From Herbinix luporum (GTDB lineage: Bacteria; Bacillota; Clostridia; Lachnospirales; Lachnospiraceae), in assembly GCF_900070325.1 (NCBI RefSeq), contig NZ_LN879430.1, positions 1,791,379 to 1,855,378 of the forward strand: DNA of 64,000 bases. The letters are read 5' to 3'. Of the stretch, positions 47,779-55,876 are shown one piece after another. The notes beneath the pieces are model-generated. The model saw only the letters and a program-made list of their open reading frames with translations. It had not been told where the DNA came from and ran no database searches. The translations under genes and the position numbers were made by a program. The stretch's first letter is position 1. Each line of letters begins with the position of its first letter.

Positions 47779-47815
47779 AAAAAAGGGGCGCCACTAAAAT
47801 TAGTTTGGCTGCCCC
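47779..47815 (-). terminator. Terminator of the VanW-family gene
   Basis: GGGGC-x-GCCA pairs with TGGC-x-GCCCC, then TTTTTT on the minus strand, 42 bases after the stop. Confidence 0.88.
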
Positions 47816-47856
47816 CTATAGTTTATATTAAGGTGAGCATATTTAGCTTAGTCTAA

Positions 47857-49257
47857 TTAGTTAAAAAAGTTAAATCCCATAGTATCTCCTGTACCTACAG
47901 TAACATGGGCCGGTTCTGCATGGTAATAACTTGTGTTGATTTTTTTTCTACTTACCTCTACACCATTTTCATAAACTATTTTGTATAACTCTGCTTGATA
48001 ACCTTTTATCGGATATTGGGTGATTTCTCTATAATATCTCGGTTTGGTAGGATCTTCTGTTATTTTTTCTTCTGAGGGAGGTTCTATCTCCTTTATAATC
48101 TTATTTTCAAATTTTATTGTCCTTTTATCCAAATCCCTGGTCTCATGTCCCCATATTCGGAATGTAAGTTTATCATTTTCACAAAATGCTTCAACTAAAA
48201 TAGGCATTTTACTACTATTTCTAAATCTAAAATTCTTAGCTCCTTCTGCTATGGCAGCATCAAAGGCCAAGTCCACATAGGATACTGTCATGGAGTGAGC
48301 ATATCTTTCTACCACTTCCATTTCAGCAAGCAAAACTGCATTATATAAGGTAGTGACCACCTGGCAGGCACCGCCCCCTATACTTTGTATGATTTCTCCC
48401 GACCTATAGGCCGATGCTTCATAATAACCGTTACTGGCTGTAAATGGAAGCAAATAAGAATATGCAGAGAAAATCTCACCGGGATAAAGAAGGGCATTAT
48501 TAATCAATCTGGCACCGTTAGCTACATTGGCCGCCCTACCATCAGTAGAATTTCTTATACTTGTACTAAATTCACCAAGAATTGAAGTGCATTTTTGAAG
48601 AGACTCCTTAGTAAAGTCCGGTTCAACATCCTTCATAATTACCTTCACTTCAAAATCATTACGATCCCAGTTATCTAATATTTCTTTAATGGATGAAACT
48701 GTCTCCTCTACTTCTACCTTGCTACCTAATTTATGATCTGTATACACAAACTTGCCATTCTTTCTGCTAAAGGAAGCATTTTTAGGGGCTACTTCATATT
48801 TTTTAGCCTCTAGCTCAACAAAGTTTCTAACCTTGTCCTCATCATATGTATATGTTAAAGGATATACCTTGTTGTGATATTCAATATCTTTATTGTCCTT
48901 ATATCTTTTAATTAGATTTCCTGATTTACCAAATCTAATAGCCTCTTTGATATATTTTATATAATCTTTTGTTTCATATGTATAACCTAGCTCTCCCATG
49001 GTAGTAGTGATTTTATCATCTCCTACCACTATACTTACGCTTTTGCTGCGAAGCTCATTGATATGATTTTTTAGGGCCTCCTTAGCTTCAAGGGCAGTCA
49101 TGCCTCCAATATCAACCGTATCGATAAAAACCCCTTTACATATGGTATTCTTCTTCTCATTATTTTCATTAGCATATGTAAGTTTTGGGCTAGGTAAAAA
49201 AACTAAAGCAAATAACATTAAAATTATCGAGACTATAGATTTTTTTACATTTATCAT
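47857..49257 (-). CDS. VanW-family extracytoplasmic protein
   Basis: The 466-residue protein has a signal or anchor helix (about 5-23), then a peptidoglycan-binding-like region (about 60-190), then the VanW domain with YRSGEIIQSIGGGACQVVTT and YAHSMTVSYVDLAFDAAI. The VanW family is linked to vancomycin-resistance clusters in enterococci but is widespread; its biochemical role is unknown. An ATG 48 bases upstream lacks a ribosome site. AAGAGGTG precedes the ATG ending at 49257, giving the natural signal peptide MINVKKSIVSII. No vanHAX genes are nearby, so this is not evidence of vancomycin resistance. Confidence 0.88.
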   Translation of the reverse strand: MINVKKSIVSIILMLFALVFLPSPKLTYANENNEKKNTICKGVFIDTVDIGGMTALEAKEALKNHINELRSKSVSIVVGDDKITTTMGELGYTYETKDYIKYIKEAIRFGKSGNLIKRYKDNKDIEYHNKVYPLTYTYDEDKVRNFVELEAKKYEVAPKNASFSRKNGKFVYTDHKLGSKVEVEETVSSIKEILDNWDRNDFEVKVIMKDVEPDFTKESLQKCTSILGEFSTSIRNSTDGRAANVANGARLINNALLYPGEIFSAYSYLLPFTASNGYYEASAYRSGEIIQSIGGGACQVVTTLYNAVLLAEMEVVERYAHSMTVSYVDLAFDAAIAEGAKNFRFRNSSKMPILVEAFCENDKLTFRIWGHETRDLDKRTIKFENKIIKEIEPPSEEKITEDPTKPRYYREITQYPIKGYQAELYKIVYENGVEVSRKKINTSYYHAEPAHVTVGTGDTMGFNFFN

Positions 49258-49325
49258 TCTATCACCTCTTAAAAGATCAAAAACATTCCATTTACTCCGT
49301 TTCATATGTAATTAAGGATATAAGA

Positions 49326-49371
49326 CAAAAAAGTAGATACTACTTATGTTTATATACAAGTAGTCTCTACT
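49326..49371 (-). terminator. Terminator of the second MFS gene
   Basis: AGTAGAGACTACTT pairs with AAGTAGTATCTACT (one mismatch), then TTTTTT on the minus strand. Confidence 0.88.
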
Positions 49372-49441
49372 ATCTTATCATAATTTGTCAATTAATCAAG
49401 GGATTTAAAATAAATGTAATCTCTTGTTACTTTTTTGTAAT

Positions 49442-50749
49442 TTATGCCTCATCCTTAAGCATCCACCATCTTATGGCCCAAAGGAAGGTTGCAATTAGTC
49501 TAAGGATAAAGATTATCCAAAATATTATATGAAAGGCCCTAAGGTCTCCGCCAAGCTTTTGATAAATAGCAACTCCTACCAGGGGCATAATACCGTTAGA
49601 AAGCATAACCAAGCTTGTATATATAGAAATATTCAAAGTTTTATTTCTTTCCGGTATTACCTGAAGCAAACACTGAAGAATATTCAATGATGTTGTAGCC
49701 AAGGTAATATTAAATATTGTATTTAAAATTAGGAAAATCAACTTAGCATGGGCTGAATTTATACTGGTTGAGATAATCATACCCACCGGACATAAAGCAA
49801 GCCCAAGACTTCCAAATATAATGGCAAATCTTACCCCTTGTTTTGAATTAATCTTACTCCATATACCCATGGTTAAAAATTGAATCAAGGCATTTCCTAT
49901 ATTCACATAGCTTAACCATGCCTCATTCATTCCAAGATACTGAGTCTGCCCGATAAAGTATAAGGTCCAGTCCATATGCCATGTCATGTAGAAAAATAGG
50001 GCAACACTAACAAAACCTAAGAATTTTCTGTTACCAGCCAAATCAACAAAAGCCTTTTTTATATCCTTTATACTAAACTTTTTATTTTGCTGTGCAGATT
50101 TACCGGGTATTTTCTTAAGAACCAAAATCTGAAGCATTAAAAGGACAGCCCCCACCCACAAAAAAATCTGATGTATACGAATCTTATCAGCATTAGTAGG
50201 TGCTGATGACAGTAGTGCTCCTCCCATCAGGGTAATAGTTATTCCAATTAAAAAAGACAGGCCGGATCTTACAGCCAAAACACTATTTCTTCCGTTTGGA
50301 TGAACCACATCAGAAAAATAGGCCTGCCAAGATATATTATATATGGTCATGGGAGCTGAAGATAAAGCTAGTAAAATTAAAAAACCCCCCAACTGATTAA
50401 AGCTTAGGGCCGGAACAAAGCCAATAAGTGTATAAATACAAGCTACAGCAAATAAAGCTGAAGTTACCATATCACGCTTATTTTTTAAGCAATCTGTAAG
50501 AATACCTCCCGGAATCAAGATAATCATTCCTACCAGCTGTGGGAGTATAGTTACAAGTCCTAATTCATAATCCCCTGCCCCTAATCTGGTAGCCATTAGA
50601 TTATTATGGCTTCCAACCAAATTATTGATTAGGGTAATTAAAATTCCCTCATATGTAAAAAGCCTCATAACTTTGTTTCTGGGGGAGGTTAAGGAGTTAA
50701 TAGCATGAGGAAGTCTTACATTAAAAATATACTTAATCATGTTCTTCAT
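49442..50749 (-). CDS. MFS transporter
   Basis: The 435-residue polytopic protein has about 12 hydrophobic segments and the loop-2 motif GGILTDCLKNKRDMV in place of the usual G-x-x-x-D-R/K-x-G. The segment ILQCLLQVIPERNKTLNIS lies in the second half. Substrate unknown. It may be paralogous to the MFS protein at 22702-23970 in general architecture but is distant in sequence. It is divergent from the plus-strand coiled-coil gene, which shares its upstream region. Confidence 0.8.
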   Translation of the reverse strand: MKNMIKYIFNVRLPHAINSLTSPRNKVMRLFTYEGILITLINNLVGSHNNLMATRLGAGDYELGLVTILPQLVGMIILIPGGILTDCLKNKRDMVTSALFAVACIYTLIGFVPALSFNQLGGFLILLALSSAPMTIYNISWQAYFSDVVHPNGRNSVLAVRSGLSFLIGITITLMGGALLSSAPTNADKIRIHQIFLWVGAVLLMLQILVLKKIPGKSAQQNKKFSIKDIKKAFVDLAGNRKFLGFVSVALFFYMTWHMDWTLYFIGQTQYLGMNEAWLSYVNIGNALIQFLTMGIWSKINSKQGVRFAIIFGSLGLALCPVGMIISTSINSAHAKLIFLILNTIFNITLATTSLNILQCLLQVIPERNKTLNISIYTSLVMLSNGIMPLVGVAIYQKLGGDLRAFHIIFWIIFILRLIATFLWAIRWWMLKDEA

Positions 50750-50853
50750 ATTTTATTAGTCTCATCCTTCTAAACAATAATGATATAGCTAGAAGCTAGT
50801 ATAACACCTGAAATACAGTATTTCAATCCTAATAAAATTACCAAAATTCACTA

Positions 50854-50887
50854 TTGATATATTCTTAACGTTAAATTAAATTATAAT
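50854..50887 (+). promoter_or_regulatory. Probable promoter of the plus-strand coiled-coil gene
   Basis: TTGATA (50854-50859) precedes TAAATT at 17 bases; a perfect TATAAT lies at 50882-50887 without a matching -35. One of these probably starts the transcript. The region is very AT-rich, so certainty is low. Confidence 0.35.
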
Positions 50888-50941
50888 AAGGTTGTAAAAA
50901 AAAATTATAAAAATTATTTAACAAAGAAAGGACATTAAAAA

Positions 50942-51418
50942 ATGAAAATTTTAAAAAGCAAGAAATTTTTGGTATTTTTATTGGCATTATTTATTTTTGC
51001 AGGAGCTACAAAGGCTTATGCCTCTGGAGAAATAAAAGGTAATATTATTGCTCATATAAAAAATGCGCTTTCTTCTAACACAGAACATATTCTTAAATCT
51101 GCAGAAGAAGAAATGGATAGAATTAGAGCTGAAAAATCTAAGGAAATTAAAGACTATATAAACGATGTTAGAACACGAATCAATGCTGAGTTAGAAGCAC
51201 ATAAAAACAATGAAATTACCAGAGCAGAACAAGAGTTAGATACTTATATAAACGAATATAAAACCCAAATAGACACAATCGCAACTAGCGAAAAAGAAAA
51301 TATTGAAAAAAATATAACAGACCAGGTAAACAATGATATTAAGGAAATCGAAAAAAGCCTAGAAAAAGATATTGATGATTACCTAAAAGAATTAAGTAAA
51401 AATGAACAGCATCAATAA
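50942..51418 (+). CDS. Small secreted coiled-coil protein
   Basis: The 158-residue protein is the only convincing plus-strand gene in the window. Signal peptide: KILKSKK, hydrophobic core, cleavage near KAYA-SG. The mature part is almost all charged helix rich in E, K, I and D, with heptad spacing and very few aromatic residues. It contains no Cys. AAAGGA lies 9 bases before the ATG. A 15-base perfect inverted repeat follows the stop. It could be a periplasmic-type spacer, a lytic-enzyme partner or a surface fibre subunit; no family is recognised. Confidence 0.75.
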   Translation: MKILKSKKFLVFLLALFIFAGATKAYASGEIKGNIIAHIKNALSSNTEHILKSAEEEMDRIRAEKSKEIKDYINDVRTRINAELEAHKNNEITRAEQELDTYINEYKTQIDTIATSEKENIEKNITDQVNNDIKEIEKSLEKDIDDYLKELSKNEQHQ

Positions 51419-51426
51419 ATGTAATA

Positions 51427-51468
51427 AATCCTGCATTTGTTTTATCTTCATATAACAAATGCAGGATT
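51427..51468. terminator. Bidirectional terminator between convergent genes
   Basis: AATCCTGCATTTGTT and AACAAATGCAGGATT form a 15-base perfect stem with a 12-base loop, between the plus-strand coiled-coil gene and the minus-strand 219-residue gene. T-tracts are modest on both sides. Confidence 0.75.
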
Positions 51469-51472
51469 ATTA

Positions 51473-52132
51473 TCAGTTTATATCCGGATATTCATACAAC
51501 CAATTGTCACCATCATATTCTTTAATCTGTTTTATTAATTTATCAAGATAGGCTTTTACATATTCATTATCTTCCTGGGCAAACCATAAGTTAGACTGAC
51601 CAAAACCAAAGGCTGCACCGGAGGTCTTTTTAGGAACAGACCATTTATTATATAGACTTCTTTCCCTTCTGGGAAGTAAAACACAGTTTTTAGCTAAGGC
51701 TATGGCATTATAATCTTGAATATATAAGTTATCATCATCGGGAATATGAGACGGAAATTCCATCTGCTGATAATACCTATAGACAGTAGCATATTTGTAC
51801 CAGCCTACTACTGTTATAAAATTATGGGCCGGATGTTTTGCGCAGTATATAACTAAAACATCTTCCACAGAGTCTTTACTATTATATTCTTCACATCCCT
51901 TGATCTTTTCAATATGTAACTGTTTGTTTTTTACTTTTAAATTTTGTGTTTCAACAAACCCCAGGCAATAAGGCTCAGTACCTCCCTCTATTTCAACCGC
52001 TTCAAAATTATACTTTTCTAGGGCATCACCGGTCTGCTTAAAATAATCTCCCCCTCCCACTGGCATGTCAACGCCTTCATATATTCCTTTATAATAATCC
52101 AACCATGCAATGTTACAGAACAGTAATTTCAT
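51473..52132 (-). CDS. Hypothetical protein of 219 residues
   Basis: The protein starts MKLLFCNIAWLDYYKG after a strong AGGAGG site. It is rich in Tyr and Trp, lacks membrane segments and a signal peptide, and contains VVGWYKYATVYRYYQQ and YCAKHPAHNFITV. I do not recognise the family. The compact, aromatic-rich, mixed alpha/beta composition suggests a cytoplasmic ligand- or nucleic-acid-binding protein, but no motif supports that firmly. The gene is preceded by an unusual long leader with a terminator about 28 bases before its ribosome site (see 52161-52194), which hints at regulated expression. Confidence 0.6.
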   Translation of the reverse strand: MKLLFCNIAWLDYYKGIYEGVDMPVGGGDYFKQTGDALEKYNFEAVEIEGGTEPYCLGFVETQNLKVKNKQLHIEKIKGCEEYNSKDSVEDVLVIYCAKHPAHNFITVVGWYKYATVYRYYQQMEFPSHIPDDDNLYIQDYNAIALAKNCVLLPRRERSLYNKWSVPKKTSGAAFGFGQSNLWFAQEDNEYVKAYLDKLIKQIKEYDGDNWLYEYPDIN

Positions 52133-52160
52133 TTCCTTGCCTCCTTGGATAATTGATTAT

Positions 52161-52194
52161 AAAAAACGAGCAATCAGAATTACTCTAATTGCTC
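52161..52194 (-). terminator. Terminator hairpin in the leader of the 219-residue gene
   Basis: GAGCAAT-x-AGA arms (52168-52178 and 52184-52194) around a 5-base loop, followed on the minus strand by TTTTTTA. It lies between the leader promoter and the start codon, so it would end a short RNA of about 220 bases unless transcription reads through. Confidence 0.6.
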
Positions 52195-52388
52195 CGTTTA
52201 TTCAGATTTTAATACTTAATGTCTCCCCTACATATCCCACTTTTGTTATTTTATCATTTCATCTAGCAAGTCAAGGATTTTGTTAAATCTTGATGTCAAT
52301 AAAATCAAGCTTGAGCAACATTTGGAACTTTTAAATTATGACATTCTTTTAAAATATTAAATCTGTAACATAAATTTTTCTATACTAA
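52195..52388 (-). ncRNA. Possible attenuated leader or small RNA
   Basis: The span between a good promoter (52394-52422) and the terminator at 52161-52194 contains no convincing ORF and no riboswitch motif that I recognise. It may be a leader whose terminator is conditionally read through, or a free small RNA. No T-box signature (AGGGTGG-like) is present. Confidence 0.3.
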
Positions 52389-52393
52389 AATAC

Positions 52394-52422
52394 AGTATAT
52401 CATAATTTTATTCTAAATTCAA
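52394..52422 (-). promoter_or_regulatory. Sigma-A promoter upstream of the 219-residue gene
   Basis: Minus-strand TTGAAT (52417-52422) and TATACT (52394-52399), spacer 17. The -10 overlaps an inverted repeat ATACT...AGTAT that could be an operator. The rest of the gap (52423-52588) is AT-rich with nothing further recognised. Confidence 0.5.
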
Positions 52423-52588
52423 GATTTCCAGTATAATGATTTGCTAATTTTAGTATTTATTGTTACTAGCTGCTAATTGTTTTGAAATAGTCATATTTTA
52501 AATACCCTTTTGAACTTAATTTATAATTATATAATAAGCCATAAGGATAGTTTTAAATAAATTTATAAAAATAGTTTTTATACAACAT

Positions 52589-52638
52589 AAAAAATATCCC
52601 TCCAGCATATTTGTCACTATAATATACTAGGGGGATAA
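52589..52638 (-). terminator. Terminator of yebC
   Basis: TATCCCCCTAG pairs with CTGGAGGGATA, then TTTTTTA on the minus strand, about 30 bases after the yebC stop. Confidence 0.8.
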
Positions 52639-52669
52639 ATTTATATTACTGGTTTCCTACAAATACTAC

Positions 52670-53398
52670 TTACTCATCCCAGTTATGATATACCTGCTGT
52701 ACATCATCATCTTCATCTAGAAGATCTAGGATTCTATTCATACTCTTTATATCCTGTTCATCGGTAAGTTCTACCCAGGTCTGAGGTATCATGGTAACTT
52801 CAGCCTGTACCATAGGGATACCTTCTTTTTCAAGACTTTCTCTTACTTCACTAAATGAATCCGGATCTGTAATAATTTCAAAACTGTCATCTTCTTCTAT
52901 AAAATCCTCAGCACCTGCATCCAGTGCTAAAAGCATCAGATTATCGGAAGCCATAGTGCATTCTTCTTTATCAATTATAATCTGACCCTTTCTATCAAAC
53001 ATAAAAGATACGCATCCGGTGGTACCTACATTACCTCCACCCTTAGTAAATGCATTTCGTACATTGGCAGCTGTTCTATTTTTATTATCGGTTAAGGCTT
53101 CCACGATTATAGCGGTTCCGTTAGGTCCGTATCCTTCATAAGTTACCTGTTCATAATTGACTGAAGCAGAATCTCCTGCTGCTCTTTTAATGCTTCGTTC
53201 AATAGTGTCATTGGGCATATTGTTGGCTTTTGCTTTGGCAATAGCATCCCTTAATCTGCTGTTAATATTGGGATCAGGTCCACCCTCTTTTACTGCAACC
53301 GCCAATTCACGGCCAAGTTTGGTAAATATTTTACCCTTAGCTGCATCATTTTTTTCTTTTTTATGTTTAATATTTGCAAACTTTGAATGTCCAGCCAT
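52670..53398 (-). CDS. yebC: YebC/TACO1-family protein
   Basis: The 242-residue protein starts MAGHSKFANIKHKKEKND, the family hallmark, and has the usual three-domain length and an acidic C-terminus. Members have been described as transcription regulators and as translation factors helping ribosomes past difficult sequences. It is monocistronic here with its own terminator, next to argR. Family assignment is certain; the molecular role in this organism is not. Confidence 0.95.
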   Translation of the reverse strand: MAGHSKFANIKHKKEKNDAAKGKIFTKLGRELAVAVKEGGPDPNINSRLRDAIAKAKANNMPNDTIERSIKRAAGDSASVNYEQVTYEGYGPNGTAIIVEALTDNKNRTAANVRNAFTKGGGNVGTTGCVSFMFDRKGQIIIDKEECTMASDNLMLLALDAGAEDFIEEDDSFEIITDPDSFSEVRESLEKEGIPMVQAEVTMIPQTWVELTDEQDIKSMNRILDLLDEDDDVQQVYHNWDE

Positions 53399-53483
53399 AT
53401 TAACTCTCCTTAATTACAAAATAATAAATGAATTTTTAATATATAAACTTTTCAATATATAAACTAGTATAAATTATGTATTC

Positions 53484-53503
53484 GGAATAGATAAATCTAT
53501 TCC
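53484..53503. repeat. Perfect 20-base palindrome over the argR stop codon
   Basis: GGAATAGAT-AA-ATCTATTCC spans the last codons and stop of argR (53497). There is no T-tract. It may act as an RNA stem between argR and yebC. Confidence 0.5.
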
Positions 53504-53955
53504 ACATTATTAATAATCTTACTAAGCTTCTCCATAACAGATACGGTTTCCTCAGCTGTTCTAATGGCACACATAATTGTATCGTCTCCTGCAATACATC
53601 CTACGATGCTGTTCATCTGAAGCGCATCTAAGGCGGCTGCCACAGCCATTGCCATTCCTGATACAGTCTTAATAACTAAGATATTCTGAGCCATATCCAT
53701 GGATAAAAAGCCTTCCCGCAGTACTCGGGTATATTTCTCACTAAGCCCCGGCTCTGTCTTTTGAATTGCAATATATTTTTGCCTGCCACCGTCCATGGCC
53801 ACTTTGGTCAGCTTAAGTTCCCTTATATCCCTAGATACCGTTGCCTGCGTTACATTATAACCTTCCTTCATTAACCATTCAGTTAATTCTTCCTGGGTTT
53901 CAATATCATACTTACTAATTAACTCAAGAATTTTGCTTTGTCTACTTAATTTCAT
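53497..53955 (-). CDS. argR: Arginine repressor
   Basis: The 152-residue protein has an N-terminal winged helix (KEGYNVTQATVSRDIRELKL) and a C-terminal oligomerisation/arginine-binding domain (GCIAGDDTIMCAIRT). ArgR hexamers control arginine synthesis or catabolism genes. No arginine genes are nearby; its place in this sporulation/housekeeping cluster is the normal clostridial position between nadK and recN, though recN is displaced here. The ribosome site is weak. Confidence 0.96.
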   Translation of the reverse strand: MKLSRQSKILELISKYDIETQEELTEWLMKEGYNVTQATVSRDIRELKLTKVAMDGGRQKYIAIQKTEPGLSEKYTRVLREGFLSMDMAQNILVIKTVSGMAMAVAAALDALQMNSIVGCIAGDDTIMCAIRTAEETVSVMEKLSKIINNVE

Positions 53956-53987
53956 ACTATTTACCAGTGCCTTTCTTAATTAAAAAT

Positions 53988-54869
53988 TTAAATTTCATCA
54001 CAATTATTAATAAGCTTAGAACGTAAAATTTCATATATACTGGTCTGGTTCAATCGAATCAATTTAGTACTATACGGTGCCTTTTTAATCAAGATCTTAT
54101 CTTCTGTTTCAAGGTCAATGACATTCTGGCCGTCAAATACAGCAACAGCTTCATCATGCTGGGCTTTTTTACTTTTCTTAACTACAACTTTAATTGTATC
54201 CTCTGCCGATACAACTACGCTTCTGGGACTTAAGGAATGAGGACAAATTGGGGTAACAACCATAACATCAGCATTAGGCATTATAATGGGTCCCCCCGCA
54301 GCTAAATTATAAGCCGTAGAGCCGGTAGGAGTAGAGATTATAACACCGTCTCCCCTATAATCATCTACAAGCTGATCATTTACATAAATTTGTACCTTTA
54401 TTACTCCTGAAAAACCTTTTCTTGATATAACTATATCATTTAAAACGTATCCCTTAAAGTTTTTATTATCATCAGGAGGTTTATCCTTAGAAGGCAGAAA
54501 TTCTCCTTGGAGCATTATTCTGTTCTCAATTTCATAATCATCTTCAAATAATCTATTAAGAGCCTCCGATATGTGCTTTTTTTCTATCTCTGCAAGAAAA
54601 CCTACAGTACCTAAATTAATACCAAGAATGGGAATGGGTATATCCATATCCAGCAAATGAGTTGCACAATGAATTATTGTACCATCGCCCCCTAAGACAA
54701 TGGCACATTCTGCCTCAAGGTCACGAAATTTTTCTTTATTATTCTCTAAATTTAGGGTCCCGGTAATCGCCATTTTTCTTCCTGAGGCTTCAACAAGCTG
54801 GGCAATCTGCCTGGTAACTAAATTATCTCTGTCTTTATTCTCATTTGTTATAATCAAAAATCTGTCCAT
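53988..54869 (-). CDS. nadK: NAD kinase
   Basis: The 293-residue enzyme phosphorylates NAD to NADP. Signatures: GGDGTIIHCATHLL, the second-domain DDYRGDGVIISTPTGSTAYN and LAAGGPIIMP. An ATG 39 bases upstream has no ribosome site; GGGGAG precedes the ATG ending at 54869, giving the standard start MDRFLIITNENKD. It lies between tlyA and argR, on one transcript direction. Confidence 0.96.
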   Translation of the reverse strand: MDRFLIITNENKDRDNLVTRQIAQLVEASGRKMAITGTLNLENNKEKFRDLEAECAIVLGGDGTIIHCATHLLDMDIPIPILGINLGTVGFLAEIEKKHISEALNRLFEDDYEIENRIMLQGEFLPSKDKPPDDNKNFKGYVLNDIVISRKGFSGVIKVQIYVNDQLVDDYRGDGVIISTPTGSTAYNLAAGGPIIMPNADVMVVTPICPHSLSPRSVVVSAEDTIKVVVKKSKKAQHDEAVAVFDGQNVIDLETEDKILIKKAPYSTKLIRLNQTSIYEILRSKLINNCDEI

Positions 54870-55008
54870 ATATGCCAGCTCCCCTGTTTTTCGATAAAAG
54901 TGTAACATATAATACTATGAAATTCAAGCAATCATTCTATATTTGGAATTTTTAAACATCATAAAGTATATTTAATCATCTATCTGTTTTATACAACTTA
55001 AGCTGAAC

Positions 55009-55827
55009 TTATAGCTCATTATGAGCTTCTAGGACAACCGATTCTATAGTCTTTGGATTAATTATTTCTGTTATATTAAGATTTTCTTGTGGTTTTTGCT
55101 TATTCTTTAGATATAATAAATATTCAATATTACCCTCGGGACCCTTAATCGGTGAATAACTAAGACCCTGATATTCAAAACCTATTTGAAGCCCATAGGA
55201 TAATACTTGATAAATTACCTCCATATGGACCGATTTATCCCTAACTACTCCCTTTTTACCTACCTTTTCCCTGCCGGCTTCAAATTGTGGCTTTATTAGG
55301 CAAACCAGCTCACCGTCTAAGCTCATTAATTCTTTTACCGGTTGAAGAACTTTTGTAAGAGATATAAAGGATACATCTATTGATACAAAGGATATATTAT
55401 CTTGTATTTGATCAGGGGTAAGATAGCGGATATTTGTCTTTTCCATAGCCACTACCCGTTCATCCTGCCTAAGCTTCCAAGCCAATTGGTTAGTTCCTAC
55501 ATCAACTGCATATACCTTGGCAGCACCATTTTGCAGCATACAGTCTGTAAATCCTCCCGTAGAAGAACCTACATCCATGCAAATCTTTCCTTCTAAATTA
55601 ATAGGAAATACCTCCAAGGCCTTCTCCAGCTTTAAACCTCCACGGCTGACATATTTAAGCTTTTCACCTTTTATTTCTATCTTTACATCCACTGAAAATG
55701 TGCTTCCTGCCTTATCTTCCCGCTGTCCGTCAACAAATACATTCCCCGACATAATGATTGCTTTGGCCCTCTCCCTAGACTGGGCCAAATTACGATTTAC
55801 TAAAAGCACATCCAGTCGTTCCTTCAT
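55009..55827 (-). CDS. tlyA: TlyA-family S4/FtsJ rRNA 2'-O-methyltransferase
   Basis: The 272-residue protein has an N-terminal S4 RNA-binding domain (ERLDVLLVNRNLAQSRERAK) and a FtsJ-like methyltransferase domain with the S-adenosylmethionine loop MDVGSSTGGFTDCML, then SIDVSFISL and LIKPQFEAG. TlyA methylates ribosomal RNA in mycobacteria; it is also called a haemolysin in older annotations. A GTG nine bases upstream is open, but the ATG ending at 55827 is better spaced to AAGAAAG. It lies between dxs and nadK. Confidence 0.94.
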   Translation of the reverse strand: MKERLDVLLVNRNLAQSRERAKAIIMSGNVFVDGQREDKAGSTFSVDVKIEIKGEKLKYVSRGGLKLEKALEVFPINLEGKICMDVGSSTGGFTDCMLQNGAAKVYAVDVGTNQLAWKLRQDERVVAMEKTNIRYLTPDQIQDNISFVSIDVSFISLTKVLQPVKELMSLDGELVCLIKPQFEAGREKVGKKGVVRDKSVHMEVIYQVLSYGLQIGFEYQGLSYSPIKGPEGNIEYLLYLKNKQKPQENLNITEIINPKTIESVVLEAHNEL

Positions 55828-55876
55828 AATAATCACGCTTTCTTATGGTCTATAAATATTCTTCTAAATTATATAT

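Noticed and set aside
47857..49257. Vancomycin resistance determinant
   Set aside because: Only a VanW-family gene is present, without vanH, vanA or vanX; VanW proteins are common in susceptible clostridia.
52200..52300. MraZ-type repeats suggested by GTGGGATATGTAGGGGAG on the minus strand
   Set aside because: The units differ and lack the regular spacing of MraZ boxes, and no cell-division genes follow.
52195..52388. T-box or other known riboswitch in the leader of the 219-residue gene
   Set aside because: No T-box consensus or specifier-loop arrangement and no recognisable riboswitch core was found; only a promoter and a terminator can be supported.
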